The position numbers and the translations under genes were made by a program. The notes below the pieces were generated by a model. It saw only the letters and a program-made list of their open reading frames with translations. It was not told the DNA's origin and made no database searches. Shown here one piece after another: positions 52,540-63,460 of a stretch of DNA of 64,000 bases. Source of the stretch: Ichthyophis bannanicus (taxonomy: Eukaryota > Chordata > Amphibia > Gymnophiona > Ichthyophiidae); NCBI GenBank assembly GCA_033557465.1, contig CM066040.1, forward strand, positions 321,674,297-321,738,296, written 5' to 3'. The stretch's first letter is position 1. Each line of letters opens with the position of its first letter.

Positions 52540-54140
52540 CTCCTAAAGGTTAAGAAATGCCATAATGGGTCAGACCAAAGGTCCATTGAGCCCAGTATCC
52601 ATTTTCCAAGAGTGGCCAATCCAGGTCACAAGTACCTGGCAGGTTCCCAAAAGGTAGAAAGATTCCATGCTGTTTATCCCAGGGGCAAGCAGTGGATTTT
52701 CCCAGTCCATATTAATAATGGTTTATGGACCTTTCCTCCAGGAACTCGTCCAGACCTCTTTTAAATCCAGCTATACTAACAGTTTTTACTACCTTCTCTG
52801 GTAATGAATTCTAGAGTTTGATTATGCGTTGAGTGAAAAAATATTTTCTCCTATTAGTCTTAAACAGGCTACATTGTAGCTTCCTTGCGTGTCCCCTAGT
52901 CTTTCTACTTTTTGAAGGAATAAAAAAAACCAATCTACATTAACCTGTTCCACTCCATTCATTATTTTATAGACCTCTATATCTCCCCTCAGCCATCTCT
53001 TTTCCAAATTGAAGAGCCCTGATCTCCAAAGCTTTCATCATAAGGATATCTTTCCATCCCCTTTACCATTTTGGTGACCCTTCTCTGTACCTTTTCTAAT
53101 TATGCTATATCCTTTTTAAGATACGGTGACCAGAATTGCACACAATATTCAAAGTGTGGTCGCACCATGGAGCGATACAGAGGCATTATAATACTCTTGG
53201 TTTTATTCTCCATTCCTTTCCTTATGATTCCTAGACTTCTATCTGCTTTCTTGGCTATGGCTGCACAATGGGTGGAGGGTTTCAATATATTATTCATGAT
53301 GATGCCCAGATCCTTTCTATGCATGGTGATCCTAATGTGGAATCTTGCGTCATGTAACCATAGTTTGGTTTGTTCTTTCCTAAGTCTTCCAATTTTTCGA
53401 GGTCCACTTGTACTTTTTCACAATCCTCTTATGTTTTAAAAACTTTAAATGATTTTGTGTCATCTGCAAATTTCATCACCTCACTCATTATTCCCATCTC
53501 CACGTCATTTGTAAATATGTTAAAAAGCAGCAGGCCCAGCACAGATCCCTGGGGTACTCCACTGTTCACCTTTTTCTATTGAGAAAACTGCCCATTTAGC
53601 CCTACTCTCTGTTTTCTGTCCGTTAACCAGTTCCTAATCCACTGTAGCACACTGCCTCCTATCCCATGACTTTTTAATTTCTACATGAGAAGCCTTGTCA
53701 AAGGTTTTCTGAAATTCAGATACACTATAACAATCAGCTCATCTTTATCTACCTGTTTATTCACACCTTCAAAAAAAACAAGAGATTAGTGAGACAAGAC
53801 TTTTCTTAGATAAATCCATGTTGGCTTTCTGCCAATAAACCACGGCTATCCACATGTTCAGTAATTTTGTTCTTCATAATAGTTTCTATCATTTTGCCCG
53901 ATACTGACGTCAAGCTCACCAGTCTGTAGTTTCCTGGATCACCCCTGGAACCCTTTTTAAAAATTGGTGTTACATTGGCCACTCTCCAATTTTCAGGTAA
54001 TTCAGATGATTTTAAAGATAGTTCTCAGATTACTAGAAGTAGGTCTGTAATCTCATATTACAGTTCCTTCAGCAACCTGGGATGTATGCCATCTGGTCCA
54101 GGTGCTTTGCTACTCTTTAGTTTAGGAAATAGATGTATTA
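52540..54140 (-). mobile_element. CR1 LINE, 3' end to RT, host of the second nest
   Basis: Complement landmarks run AATGGGTCAGACCAAAGGTC, CCATATTAATAATGGTTTAT, TTGAGTGAAAAAATATTTTC, GAATTGCACACAATATTCAA, CCCAGCACAGATCCCTGGGG and GGATCACCCCTGGAACCCTT. This covers the 3' UTR and the C-terminal half of ORF2. The minus frame 53100-53324 keeps KGMENKTKSIIMPLYRSMVR with HFEYCVQFWSPYLKKDIA. Sequence breaks at about 54140 and resumes at 58665. Confidence 0.92.
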
Positions 54141-55289
54141 CATATATAGTAACATAGGGGTATGTTTACTAAACAGTGCTAACATCGCAGTGGCGATGTT
54201 ATTGCGTGATAAGTGACGTTATTGTGCGATAATGGCACATTACCATGCGATAACGTCACGTATCACGTGATAACGTCTCCGGCGGTGTTAAGGTGCGCAA
54301 AGGGTGGAGTAAGGCTCCCAGAGGGCGGAGATAAGGGGTCAATGGGCAGAGAGTGGGCGGGGAGAGGCCCCAGGCACACTAACACCGTGAAATCAGGGTC
54401 TGAAAATTAACGCCACTGAAAATCTTGCCTTAGAGGCACATTTGCAGGAGAGAGAAACCAGTTCAGTCAGCAATGTACAGCAAAGGCAGGGAGACCCAGA
54501 TAAGTGATAGTAGTGATACATGTGCAGTAACAAAACATGCAAAAACCAGAGAGATAATGACCAGAACCAAAATAGAAATACAAAACACCGAGCTGGCCAA
54601 TAGAAAAAAACATTGATAAATGGTAATCAACACTACCCATAAAGAATAAAAAGGAAGATGTCACTTTTGGAAGGTTCAATTCTGATTCCCCTCACAAAGT
54701 GAATGTTCCAACATTGATAGTGTTGATGAGGGTTTGCTGTGGTGTATATTGGGCAGCTTGCTTATGTGGCTTTCACATGTGCAGCAACAGCAGAGTGGCC
54801 ACGTAGGAAAGGGCACTATGGTGATGGTGTAAATGGGGTACAAGGGGCTGCAGGCGGCACATGCAGTGGGCCAGCTGGGGCACAGTGTGGACTAGGCAGA
54901 TGCCTAGGTGACACATAGGAATGTAGAAGCGGAAAACCAGCAAGACAGCAACTGACCAAGGGCAAACATGTCCACGAGTGTGTGTCCCACAGTGCCACAA
55001 TGGACATTACCCAGCAAGTACCCCAAAGGGCACATAACAATGGCAGGCAGCGCCGGGGGGAAGCATGGATGTCTAGGCAGGCACCCCTACCCCATATCAC
55101 GCACCATAGGCAGCCGCCTACCGGCACACTGGATGGCCTGGAACTGCGCACCACCAGCACCACCAGCACAAGGGCATGTCAGCATGGTGGCAGAGGGGTG
55201 CTGGTGGTGGAGGGGGCAGTGGCATCTACCCACAGCAGACCAAGGCCAAGCCCTGTTTAGGTGGGTGCCATGCACTGCAACAGACAAGG

Positions 55290-55410
55290 TCTGTCTGACG
55301 AACAGTCATGGTATCCCCAGGGAATGACCTGCCTCTGTGACAACAGTTTGGTGCAGTGCACACAGCCAGTATATTCAGGGGCAGAAGGTCACAGGTTCAA
55401 GTACCAGCTG
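55290..55410 (+). repeat. tRNA-like sequence within the 3.9-kb element
   Basis: TTTGGTGCAGTGCACACAGC at 55349 could be an A box and CACAGGTTCAAGTACCAGC at 55389 a B box, at a normal spacing of about 40 bp. It is similar in layout to the arms of the foldback at 57424-57902. No further tRNA arms can be drawn, so it is not a tRNA gene. Confidence 0.4.
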
Positions 55411-55562
55411 TGGCTCCTGCAGACCATGTCCCTATATTTTACCCAGTACTAAACCGTGGTTACAAAGACGGAACATTTATTGCAGATAAATTAAACACAC
55501 CATAAACGCCTATATTTTACCCTACAGAGCACATACACCATAAACATGTGCAATCCCTATAG

Positions 55563-55754
55563 CAGAGTTTCCCAACTGCAGTCCTGGAGGGCCAAACACC
55601 ATTCAGGGTTCATGCTGTCCCTAATAAATATGCCTGTGATGTAGTTGTATGCACCACCCCCATTGTATGCAAATGTAGCCATGCATATACATTAGGGACA
55701 GCATGAAAACCCGAACCGTGTTTGGCCCACCAGGACCGGAGTTGGGAAACTCTG
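55563..55754. mobile_element. hAT MITE (CAGAGTTTCCCAAC ends), 192 bp
   Basis: CAGAGTTTCCCAACTGCAGT with CCTGGAGGGCCAAACA pairs with TGTTTGGCCCACCAGGACCG followed by GAGTTGGGAAACTCTG. These are inverted ends of about 37 bp. CCCTATAG (55555-55562) and CCTTAGAG (55755-55762) match at six of eight positions. The interior is also partly palindromic (CATGCTGTCCCTAATAAATA and ATACATTAGGGACAGCATG). It is nested in the 3.9-kb element. Confidence 0.92.
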
Positions 55755-57423
55755 CCTTAGAGCAGCAGCCAACAGGGGCACAAACACCCACACCCACAGG
55801 CTCCACTATCCAACGGCTCATGGAGAGTCAAGCTGTTGGGCCTTGCACGGAGCAGCATCTACCAATACTAGCACCTGCATACCTTAGCAATGCCGTCTTA
55901 AACTTATATATATCAAACTTACATATATCAAAAGGTTGCTATGATTAATGTCGGATAACAAATCCTACATTAAACACAATTTGTTGACAGAGATTCATCA
56001 TAGCAACCTTTCTGAGATTTGTGGAGTGTGTTTCAGTGTTTGTTTCGGACAGTGTTTACCACTCCGGGGAGTGACCCTAACAGTATTGAGTACCGTAGCA
56101 ATGCCTGCACTGTGCCCAGGACTGTGTGGCGGCCAGGGCTGCCAATCACCTCTATCTTTGCACAATGCTGAAATAGGTGTGGGAGTGTGTGTATGTCTAT
56201 CCAGTGTTTTGTGGCTGCCTACACCTTACTGAGCCCACAATGCTTGCACTGTTTCCAGTGTTAGCCTGCCAATGTGCATAATGAGAAGCAAGGTATTGTG
56301 GGTATGGCCCAGACAGGGCGGCCTGGGCATGATGCATCTGCACAGGGCATAGGGCAATGGCTGGGACACTGTAGTGCCCGACCACCACCTGCATGGACAG
56401 GGTGGCCACAGAATGTCATGCTGGGAGGTCACTCTTACATTGACTGAGCAGTGACCATGGCATGGCTAGGTTCCCCCATAGTGCTATATCGTATTTCTCT
56501 CAAGTGATATCTATGGGTTCCCTTTTCTGGGGCCCAGTCACTGACATACCTGCTTGGTGTGTGTGCTCACATCCCATTTTTGGGTGCACACAGTTCCTCC
56601 AGGAACATGCACTATGTACTAGCTAGCAGACTGTCTGCAGTTAGCATGTGTATGGCTGGAACACCTTGCAGGGTGCAGTGGGTGGAGACTGTGCTCTCTG
56701 CTGGTGAATGTCAGATAGTGGTGGGGGCAGCAGAGCTTTCCCAGGCCTACTGCCAGTGCCCTATGTGATGCATACAGATCTGCATTGACTGCCCTGTAGG
56801 GTGCCTATTCTCCAGCAGGACTGGGGTTGATGGTCCCCTCTCCATCCACCATTGCAGAGATGTAGAATGTGGATCTGTTGGTGGAAGATCCTGTCCCCCA
56901 CCCTGACCCACAGAGGGGGGGGGGGGTTGGTGGTGCTACATAATCCACTTTTTGATCCAAACACCACCCTTCTCTTATAACATGTGACCATGGCAACCAC
57001 GCAGGATATGCACTATTCTGGATGCATCATAATCCACAAGGGTTAGACATGACTGGGAAATACAGATGGACACAGGTGTATCCTAGGTGTGTCTTCAAGG
57101 ACTACCTATCACACACTGGCACTGATGGGGACCTGCAGCACAGCCTACCTTAGCCAAGCCAGGTGCTGTGGACCTGGTGCTGGGCGCCCCACCTCACCCT
57201 TAGGGTGAGCACAGGAACCTCACAATGTCACGGTCTGTAGCTACTCTGTGCCAGTAATACACACGGTCAGTTCCCCCTACCAGGCCGGGGTGCTATAGAG
57301 GCACATACCCCAACTTGTGAACAGATGTAGGCTGCTGATCTGTATGTGCATGGTACAGGTGGGTTTACCCTATCCTGGTAACCACAGCAGACAGTTTGTG
57401 TGGTGACCTGCAGTCTTTCTGTA

Positions 57424-57902
57424 GCCAGCCAGTGGTGTGTTAGCTGTTTTAGAGATGTAGCCCACTGGTTACTTCAATGACTGTGGAGGCAGAAGTCATG
57501 GGTTTGATCCCACAGTGGTGTTATTTAATAAGGCTGTCTGAGGCATTTCCTTTTAATTTTAATCAGTGCTTCCAGAAAAAACACCCACAGTGCCGTAGCC
57601 TATGGTGCCTCATAAGATGTCCTATAAAGCACCCTATAGGGCACATTATAAGGTGCCTTGGCAGACAGGGCACTTTATAATGTGCCCTATAGAGTGCCTT
57701 ATAGAGCGCCTTATGCGGCACCTTAGATTACGGCACTGTGAGTGTGTTTTTGCTGGCAGCACTGATTTAAATTAAAAGGAATTGCCTCAGACAGCCTTAT
57801 TAAATAACACCACTGCGGGATCCAACCCATGACCTCTGCCTCCACAGTCACTGCAGTAACCAGTGGGCTACATCTTTATAGCTTCTAACACTGCGCTGGC
57901 AT
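57424..57902. repeat. 479-bp foldback with tRNA-like boxes in both arms
   Basis: The arms, about 57424-57657 and 57664-57902, are inverted copies with roughly 85-90% identity by eye. Landmarks in the left arm are TGTAGCCCACTGGTTACTTC, GACTGTGGAGGCAGAAGTCA, GTTATTTAATAAGGCTGTCT and CACAGTGCCGTAGCCTA, and all recur inverted on the right. Each arm has an A-box-like TAGCCCACTGGTTAC and a B-box-like GGGTTTGATCCC about 40 bp apart, pointing to the centre. The arms near the centre hold GCACCCTATAGGGCAC-type palindromes. Confidence 0.93.
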
Positions 57903-58064
57903 GAACTTAGGGTTAACGTGTGTTAACGTGCCACGGCGCCCACTATCGCGCGATACAGATTCTTGCTACCTTGCTGCCGGAACACCCACTCCTTATATGG
58001 CATTCTTCTCATTATCGCTGCAACTAGCGCCGGTAACATTAAGACGGTTTAGTAAACATACCCC

Positions 58065-58462
58065 ATAGTAACATAGTATATGACGGCAGAAAAGACCAGT
58101 ATGGTCCATCTAGTCTGCCCAGCAAGGCGGCAAGAATAGGTGCACTTGCCGCTCCTTTGCACGTCACCCCTCCCCATGCCTTTGTTTAGGGATGTACCCA
58201 CCGCTCTGTGTAGGCCACTCCTATTTGTCCAGATATATGAGATAGTTATGTTTATTTTGATTTTACCCTGTTGCTATAAATGATCCACTGTGTCTGTCCC
58301 GTGCCATTTTGAATTCTGTCGCTGTGTTTACCCCCAACCATTTCCCTCGGGAGGGCATTCCAAGCATCCACCATCCTTTCAGTGAAAAAGTATCTGCCTG
58401 ATTTACTGAAATTTGTTTGAATTCCTCTGATGCGCCACCTTTAAATATCTTTTCTGGCATGG
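58065..58462 (-). mobile_element. CR1 LINE 3' part, target of the 3.9-kb element
   Basis: ATAGTAACATAGTATATGAC and GGTCCATCTAGTCTGCCCAG are the complement of another CR1 3' terminus. Its octamer-like tail begins left of the 3.9-kb element, at about 54141-54156 (TATATAGTAACATA). Later landmarks are GGAGGGCATTCCAAGCATCC and TTCAGTGAAAAAGTATCTGC. It is a different CR1 subfamily from the host copy at 52540. Confidence 0.85.
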
Positions 58463-58466
58463 GAAA

Positions 58467-58651
58467 AGTTGCTAAGTTACCCAGTTCTAGGAGTGAGAAA
58501 TTTTGCCACTTCTGGTTTTAAATTTGCATTGCAATATAGTCTGGTATTTGTAGTCCCTGATTTTACCCTTTGGAATCAGTGCTGAAGTAACCATAATGCA
58601 TCAGAATGGGATGGTCAGAAATCCAAGGCTTAAAAATCTCACTCCTGGAAC
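58467..58651 (-). repeat. Dispersed repeat, family X copy 2
   Basis: The plus strand starts TAAGTTACCCAGTTCTAGGA and ends AAAATCTCACTCCTGGAAC. AGGAGTGAGA near the left and TCTCACTCCT near the right give inverted ends of about 10-12 bp. The minus strand aligns by eye with 17873-18016. Short inverted ends hint at a MITE, but I could not fix a target duplication. Confidence 0.65.
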
Positions 58652-58659
58652 AGGCTTTA

Positions 58660-58850
58660 TGAGACTGAACCAAAAAAATCATTCAATCTCTCTGCTATGG
58701 CCTTGTCCTCTCTTACTGCCCCTTTTTCTCCTCTATCATCTAATGGTCCAACTTACTGTCTCACAGGTGTTTTGCTTTGACTGCATTTTAAAAAGCTGTT
58801 ATTATGTCCTCTTGCTTCCATGACAAGCTTCTTTTCAAATGCTGATGTAG
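58660..58850 (-). mobile_element. CR1 LINE, continuation of the 52540 host copy
   Basis: AAAATCATTCAATCTCTCTG with CTATGGCCTTGTCCTCTCTT corresponds to 34570-34625 of another CR1, and TGCTTCCATGACAAGCTTCT to 34725. This is the part of CR1 expected next after the break at 54140, although some sequence is missing. Confidence 0.75.
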
Positions 58851-58899
58851 AGGTGCAAAGAAAAAGTGGGTGCAAGTTGGGAGTAATAAGGCTTTTCTT

Positions 58900-59040
58900 T
58901 CCTTTTATACTTTTATTATACAGTAAGCTTTTGTTTTAATGTTTGTTTTATTATTGAATTGTTTCGTGTAATGCTTTTATTGTAAACCATTCTAAATTGG
59001 TTTTTGAAAAGGGGGGAGTAACAAATTGATAAATACATTC
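58900..59040 (+). mobile_element. L2-type LINE tail
   Basis: ATTGTAAACCATTCTAAATT followed by GGGGGGAGTAACAAATTGAT and AAATACA resembles the L2-type tail, with TGTAAACC, a GGNGG block and an ATAAATA end. It is 5'-truncated and diverged. Confidence 0.55.
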
Positions 59041-59115
59041 GGACTGTTTTAATTTTTTGATTTCTATATGGATTACACTTGATCTTAACCCACCATTTGC
59101 CAAGTTTCCCACTAA

Positions 59116-59744
59116 GGGCCTGATTCCATCCTGGATGTAGATCCCCTCTGTGTGTCCGGTCTGAACCGGATGCACAGAGGGGATCGCAATTCCAATCCCG
59201 TGGGGCAGGTCTAGCCCGCGGGATCAGAATCACGAACAGTCCTGCACATGAAGGCCGGAACTGCAATTCAGTCTGGCCTGCACGTGCAGGACTGTTCCTG
59301 GCTAACTCAATCAGGGCTTTTAAATGGAGCCACGCCACCATGACATCATGTTGCCATGGCACTGCAGCTCCATTTAAAAGCCATGATGCCGACCGCCAGA
59401 AAAAAGGGTTTATTCCCCGCAGCCCAACCCATGATCTGGCCTCCTAAGGTCAGGATTGGGCAGTGGGGAATAAACCCTGGTCCCCCGCCCCATCCGTGCC
59501 CCAGGCCGTAAAAAAAAAACATCCAGGGAGGTCATTCCACCTCGGAGGAGAGTAAGAGGGGCATTAGAATCGGCCTTGTACATCCAGGGCTGGCAACCGC
59601 CCACTGTCCGCTCAGACTCCGCCCCTGAACCGCCCCTTCCCCGCCCCCATCTAACTTTTCCGCACAACCGGCGGGGAAGTTAGTCGGGGGCAGGCAAGGG
59701 CATGAATAGTGGGGATCCACTATTCATGACTCAGAATAACCCCC
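59116..59744 (+). mobile_element. Harbinger-like MITE, family A, copy 3 (best ends)
   Basis: The left end GGGCCTGATTCCATCC follows TAA (59113-59115). The right end GACTCAGAATAACCCC is followed by TAA (59745-59747), a clean 3-bp duplication. Internal landmarks are shared with 2650-3252: CCGTGGGGCAGGTCTAGCC, CTCAATCAGGGCTTTTAAAT, CTCCATTTAAAAGCCATGAT, CACCTCGGAGG and GCGGGGAAGTTAG. The two TTTTAAATGGAG and CTCCATTTAAAAG segments make an inner palindrome. It has no transposase. Confidence 0.85.
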
Positions 59745-59747
59745 TAA

Positions 59748-61260
59748 ACCCTCTTTCTGTGGAACAACCACAATTGGTAGGTGGTATGGTGTGGTTTTGG
59801 TTCTGCTGGGTTTTGTCAAGAAGATTTCTTAAAAGCCTAAGGGTCTTAAAAGACCATCGCCACCCCCCTCCCTCCAACAAAAAAGCCTGGGTTGTTTAAT
59901 GGTCCCTGTGCGCCCAAAAGCTCTCTTACATCCAACTAGAGGGTAAAATAGGGACTTCATCATATTTTACATCCCTAATTAAGAGTAGATAATAATTTCC
60001 AGAAAAACCATACATATATACAAGATGGGCAAAAGAAGGAAGGACTGGTTATTCTTAGAATTATTAATATTAAAAACAGCAATATGGCTAACGATGACAC
60101 TACACAATTACAGCCTACTGATTAAGTGAGGCACTCTATAACTCCAAGGGAGTCTGTGGGGGAATTCAAATCAGTACTGAGGAGTTAAATATTTGTAATT
60201 GTCGGGGTTATGAGAGACTGTACCATGAAAGAGAAGCTGGTGGTAATTGCTGAGTGTGTGAGAGATTGTACAGAGAGAGAGCTGAGTTCCATGCTTCTAA
60301 TTGGTGTGTGAGTGACTGTACATTGAGAGACAGAGCTGAGTTTCATGTTTTTACAGTAGTTGTTGGGTGGGCGAGTGACTGTTCGGTGAGAGAGAGCTGA
60401 TTCATGGCTGAAGCTGCACTTCTTATGAGACCGGCTGACTGCCTCACTGTCAGCTCAATGAAACAAATGAAATAAGCAGGCAGGAACTTGCATACATCTT
60501 TCTAGATTTCTGTGAAACAGAATCCAATTCACCTTTCTCTTTCCTCCAGCTTTCCAATCCAAGAGAAGAGGGATTTAGACAAGGCACAGCACCACCTGAT
60601 TAACTTTGTTCATTTTCAAGGTAACTGCTTGTGCACTGTTGGAAGCACGTCTGACCTTGAATGTGGGTGGGAAAGGAGAGAGAGGGTGCCTTACATTAGG
60701 AGCTTGTGCCATCTTTCCTGTGAGTCAAAACCGTTGAAAGCCTCAAAACCCACCAGACCCTCCCTCTTCTCTTAGGAAAGACTGTCTTGACTAGTATTTC
60801 CGGTAGGTGCCTCAGAGTTGTTCAACAATAGAGATGTGGGCTATAATACTGCTGTATTAAATAATGAAAAGAAAACATATTTATAGTCTATAGTACTTAT
60901 TGAAACTCTCTTCCAGAAATGCTGAACCTATATTTTCAGAGTGGAACCTAATTAATGATAATTGGGTCAATATTGAAATACTGCAACAATTTTTTTGCAT
61001 ACCGGTCACAGTGTTTAAATATAATATGCATATTCAAAGCCACTATCTAAACAGCGGTGATATTCAATCTGCTATCTGCATAGGTATGCGGATAAATTTA
61101 GGGTATCTTTTCTATTGACTTAAATTTATCTGCATAACTCTGTGTATGGCAGACTGACTATCATCGCTATCCATATAGTTAGGTGGAATATGCCTATGTT
61201 CTGCCCGGGCACTATCCAGATAATGCCAAGATGCTCAGTAAATTAATGTATAGGGTACTT
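59748..61260. other. Unassigned stretch with a degenerate short tandem repeat
   Basis: From about 60195 to 60415, a unit of about 70 bp with GAGAGACTGTACCATGAAAG, GAGAGATTGTACAGAGAGAG and GAGTGACTGTACATTGAGAG, each followed by GAGCTGAGTT-like sequence, repeats about four times with low identity. Around 61040-61230, TATTCA and TATCCAGATA motifs resemble those at 42240-42500. I see no coding motif; the 87-codon frame 60512-60775 is unrecognised. Confidence 0.5.
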
Positions 61261-61261
61261 A

Positions 61262-62035
61262 TCTCTAAAGTAGCTGCCACTTTAGCATGATTTGAAGAGG
61301 GGAAGAGAAGAGACCTGACGTAAAGATAGAGGAAGTTTGTTCCATGCATAAGGAGCAACAAGGTGAAAAGATTGAAATCTGGAGTTTGAAAAAGAAGAAA
61401 AGGGCATAGAGAGAAGAAAGCCAGAGAAGTGGAGTTCACGAAGAGGGGTGTAGGGAGAGAGAAAAGAGGACAGGTAAAGAGGGGCAGTAGAGTGAATGCA
61501 TTTATATGTTAGAAGGAGAAGTTTGAATTGGATATGGAAATAGAAGGGGAGCCAGTGAAGTGATTTTAGAAGAGGAGTTATATGAGGGTATCGGGGCTGG
61601 CGGAGGATTAGCAGCACAGCAGAGTTCCAGATAGATTGAAAAGGAGAGAGATGACATTGAGGGAGACCAGCAAGGAGGAGGCTGCAGTAGTCAAGACGGG
61701 AGGTGACCAAAGAGTGGACAAGAGCCTTAGTAGTCTATTCAGAGAGGAAGGGACAAATTTTGTTAATCTTGTATAGAAAAAAAACGACAGGTTTTAGTTA
61801 TATGTTGAATATGTGTGAAGAAGGAAAGGGAGGAGTCAAAGATGACCCCAAGATTGCAAGCCGAGGAAACAGGAAGAAGAAGTGTGTTGTCAACAGTGAT
61901 AGAGAAAGGAGGAAGGGGGAGAAGGATTTAGGGGGAAAAATACGAAGTTCAGTTTTAGCCATATTCAATTTTAGGCGGCGGTGAGACATCCAGGTGGCGA
62001 TGTCAGATAAGCAAGTAGAGATACAAGACAGAGGC
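61262..62035 (-). mobile_element. L2 LINE, RT C-terminal half
   Basis: The minus frame 61282-61710 is open for 142 codons: VTSRLDYCSLLLAGLPQCHL, HITPLLKSLHWLPFYFHIQF, KCIHSTAPLYLSSFLSPYTP and YAWNKLPLSLRQVSSLPLFK. In another frame, MSHRRLKLNMAKTELRIFPP lies at 61915-61975. It is the same L2 lineage as 42870-45015. Its 3' UTR is missing at the left. Confidence 0.92.
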
Positions 62036-62204
62036 AACAAATTCTATAAGCAAGGTCCCTGAATTGCATATGCTCATTGAGTAGAATATTGCAACTGGAT
62101 TTCTCCAGGAATAATTGATAACATCTGCTACAAAGAGCACAAACAGCAACCTGCGACATAATATCGGAGAGAGGATTTCAAATAAGCTAAATCCTCACAA
62201 TACA

Positions 62205-63095
62205 TAAGAACATAAGATATGCCATACTGGGTCAGACCAAGGTCCATCAAGCCCAGTATCCCGTTTACAATAGTGGCCAATCTAGGTCATACGTACCTAG
62301 CAGTTTCCCCAAAAGACACAGGTTCCACAATGCTTGTATTGGGTCAAGCATTGATATCCTGGGTCCCTTCTTAATAATGGTTTATGGACCTTTCCTCCAG
62401 GAACTTGTCCAAACCTTTTTTAAACCCAGCTACACTAACAGCCTTTACTACATCCTCCGGTAACAAATTCCAGAGTTTGATTACACGTTGAGTGAAAAAA
62501 TATTTTCTTTTATTAGTCTTAAATAGTTTACCCTGTAGCTTCATTGCATGTCTCCTAGTCTTTCTATATTCTGATAAGGTAAACAATCGATCTACGTTTA
62601 CCCGTTCCACTCCATTCATTAATTTATAGACTTCTATCATATCTCCCCTCAGCCGTCTCTTTTCCAGGTTAAAGAGCCCTAACCTTTTTAGCCTTTCTTC
62701 ATAGGAGTATCCTTCCATCCCCTTTACCATTTTGGTGGCTCTTCTCTGAACCTTTTCTAAAATCGCTATATCCTTTTTAAGATACGGCGACCAGAATTGC
62801 ACACAATATTCAAGGTGCGGTCTCACCATGGAACGATATAGAGGCATTATAATATCTTTTGTTTTATTTTCCATTCCTTTCCTTATCATACCTAGCATTC
62901 TATTTACTCTCTTGGCCGCTGCTGCACACTGGGCCGAGGGTTTTAACATGGAATCCACAATGATGCCTAAATCTTTTTCCTGGGTGGTGGTTCCTAATGT
63001 GGAACCTTGCATCGTGTAACCATAGTTTGGGTTGTTCTTCCCTAGGTGCATAACCTTGCACTTGTCCACATTAAATTTCATTACAAAGCTTGATA
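62205..63095 (-). mobile_element. CR1 LINE 3' part with 236 intact codons
   Basis: The minus frame 62371-63081 is uninterrupted. It includes FNVDKCKVMHLGKNNPNYGY just after the catalytic region, then GTTTQEKDLGIIVDSMLKPS and RPHLEYCVQFWSPYLKKDIA. NLEKRRLRGDMIEVYKLMNG, FFTQRVIKLWNLLPEDVVKA and a natural-looking end FLEERSINHY complete it. The 3' terminus is ACATAAGAACATAAGATATG (plus strand). The 5' truncation lies near 63095, downstream of the YADD box, so it cannot move by itself. It is the least decayed CR1 copy here. Confidence 0.95.
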
Positions 63096-63179
63096 GACTA
63101 GAGAGAGACTCTTAAAATGGATGCAAGTCTCAATAAGTAACCAATGCAAGGCAGCGAGAACTAGAGTAATGTGATCACA

Positions 63180-63460
63180 GGATATTTAATTCATCATCAT
63201 GTTCTGGAAGGTTCTTGTCAGTTCCATTAGCAGAAAACATCTTAATAACACTGCAAACTGTAGACACAAGAATCCCAAGGTCTTTAGAGATGGCCGTGTA
63301 CCTTTGAAGTTTGATGATAATGACTTTTCTGACAGTCTCAGGCAGATTTCTTGTCTTCACCATTGTGAAAATAGAACAGGAAGTGAACGTGGCCCTTTTA
63401 AACATCAGAGCCATCTTTCATTGGTTGATTCAAGTCATGTGAGTACCGACAATTAATCAC
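63180..63460 (-). mobile_element. Tc1-type transposon, N-terminal transposase fragment
   Basis: The minus frame 63175-63414 starts near FTMVKTRNLPETVRKVIIIK, with LQRYTAISKDLGILVSTVCS and VIKMFSANGTDKNLPEH. This is the paired-type helix-turn-helix of Tc1 transposase, parallel to the one in 51256-52492 (VRKAIITKHQ...AISKDLGIPVSTVCNVIKMF). The catalytic part is absent. No terminal repeat was found within the window. Confidence 0.88.

Larger units (their letters stand above)
54157..58064. mobile_element. 3.9-kb element with Harbinger-like family B ends
   Basis: GGGGTATGTTTACTAAAC at the left is repeated inverted as GTTTAGTAAACATACCCC at 58047-58064, a perfect 18-bp match. ATA flanks both ends. 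Joining the flanks restores a CR1 tail of the TAACATAGTAACATAG type, which supports a single insertion. The left 250 bp are rich in GATAACG and CGTTATC motifs. No HARBI1-like transposase or Myb-like partner is readable in any frame, so it looks non-autonomous and unusually long. It holds a hAT MITE and a foldback. Confidence 0.78.

Noticed and set aside
54816..55327. Overlapping 117- and 119-codon frames on opposite strands in the 3.9-kb element, considered as a transposase
   Set aside because: Neither shows DDE, helix-turn-helix or Myb features; composition is Cys/Pro/His-rich as expected of chance frames in GC-rich DNA.
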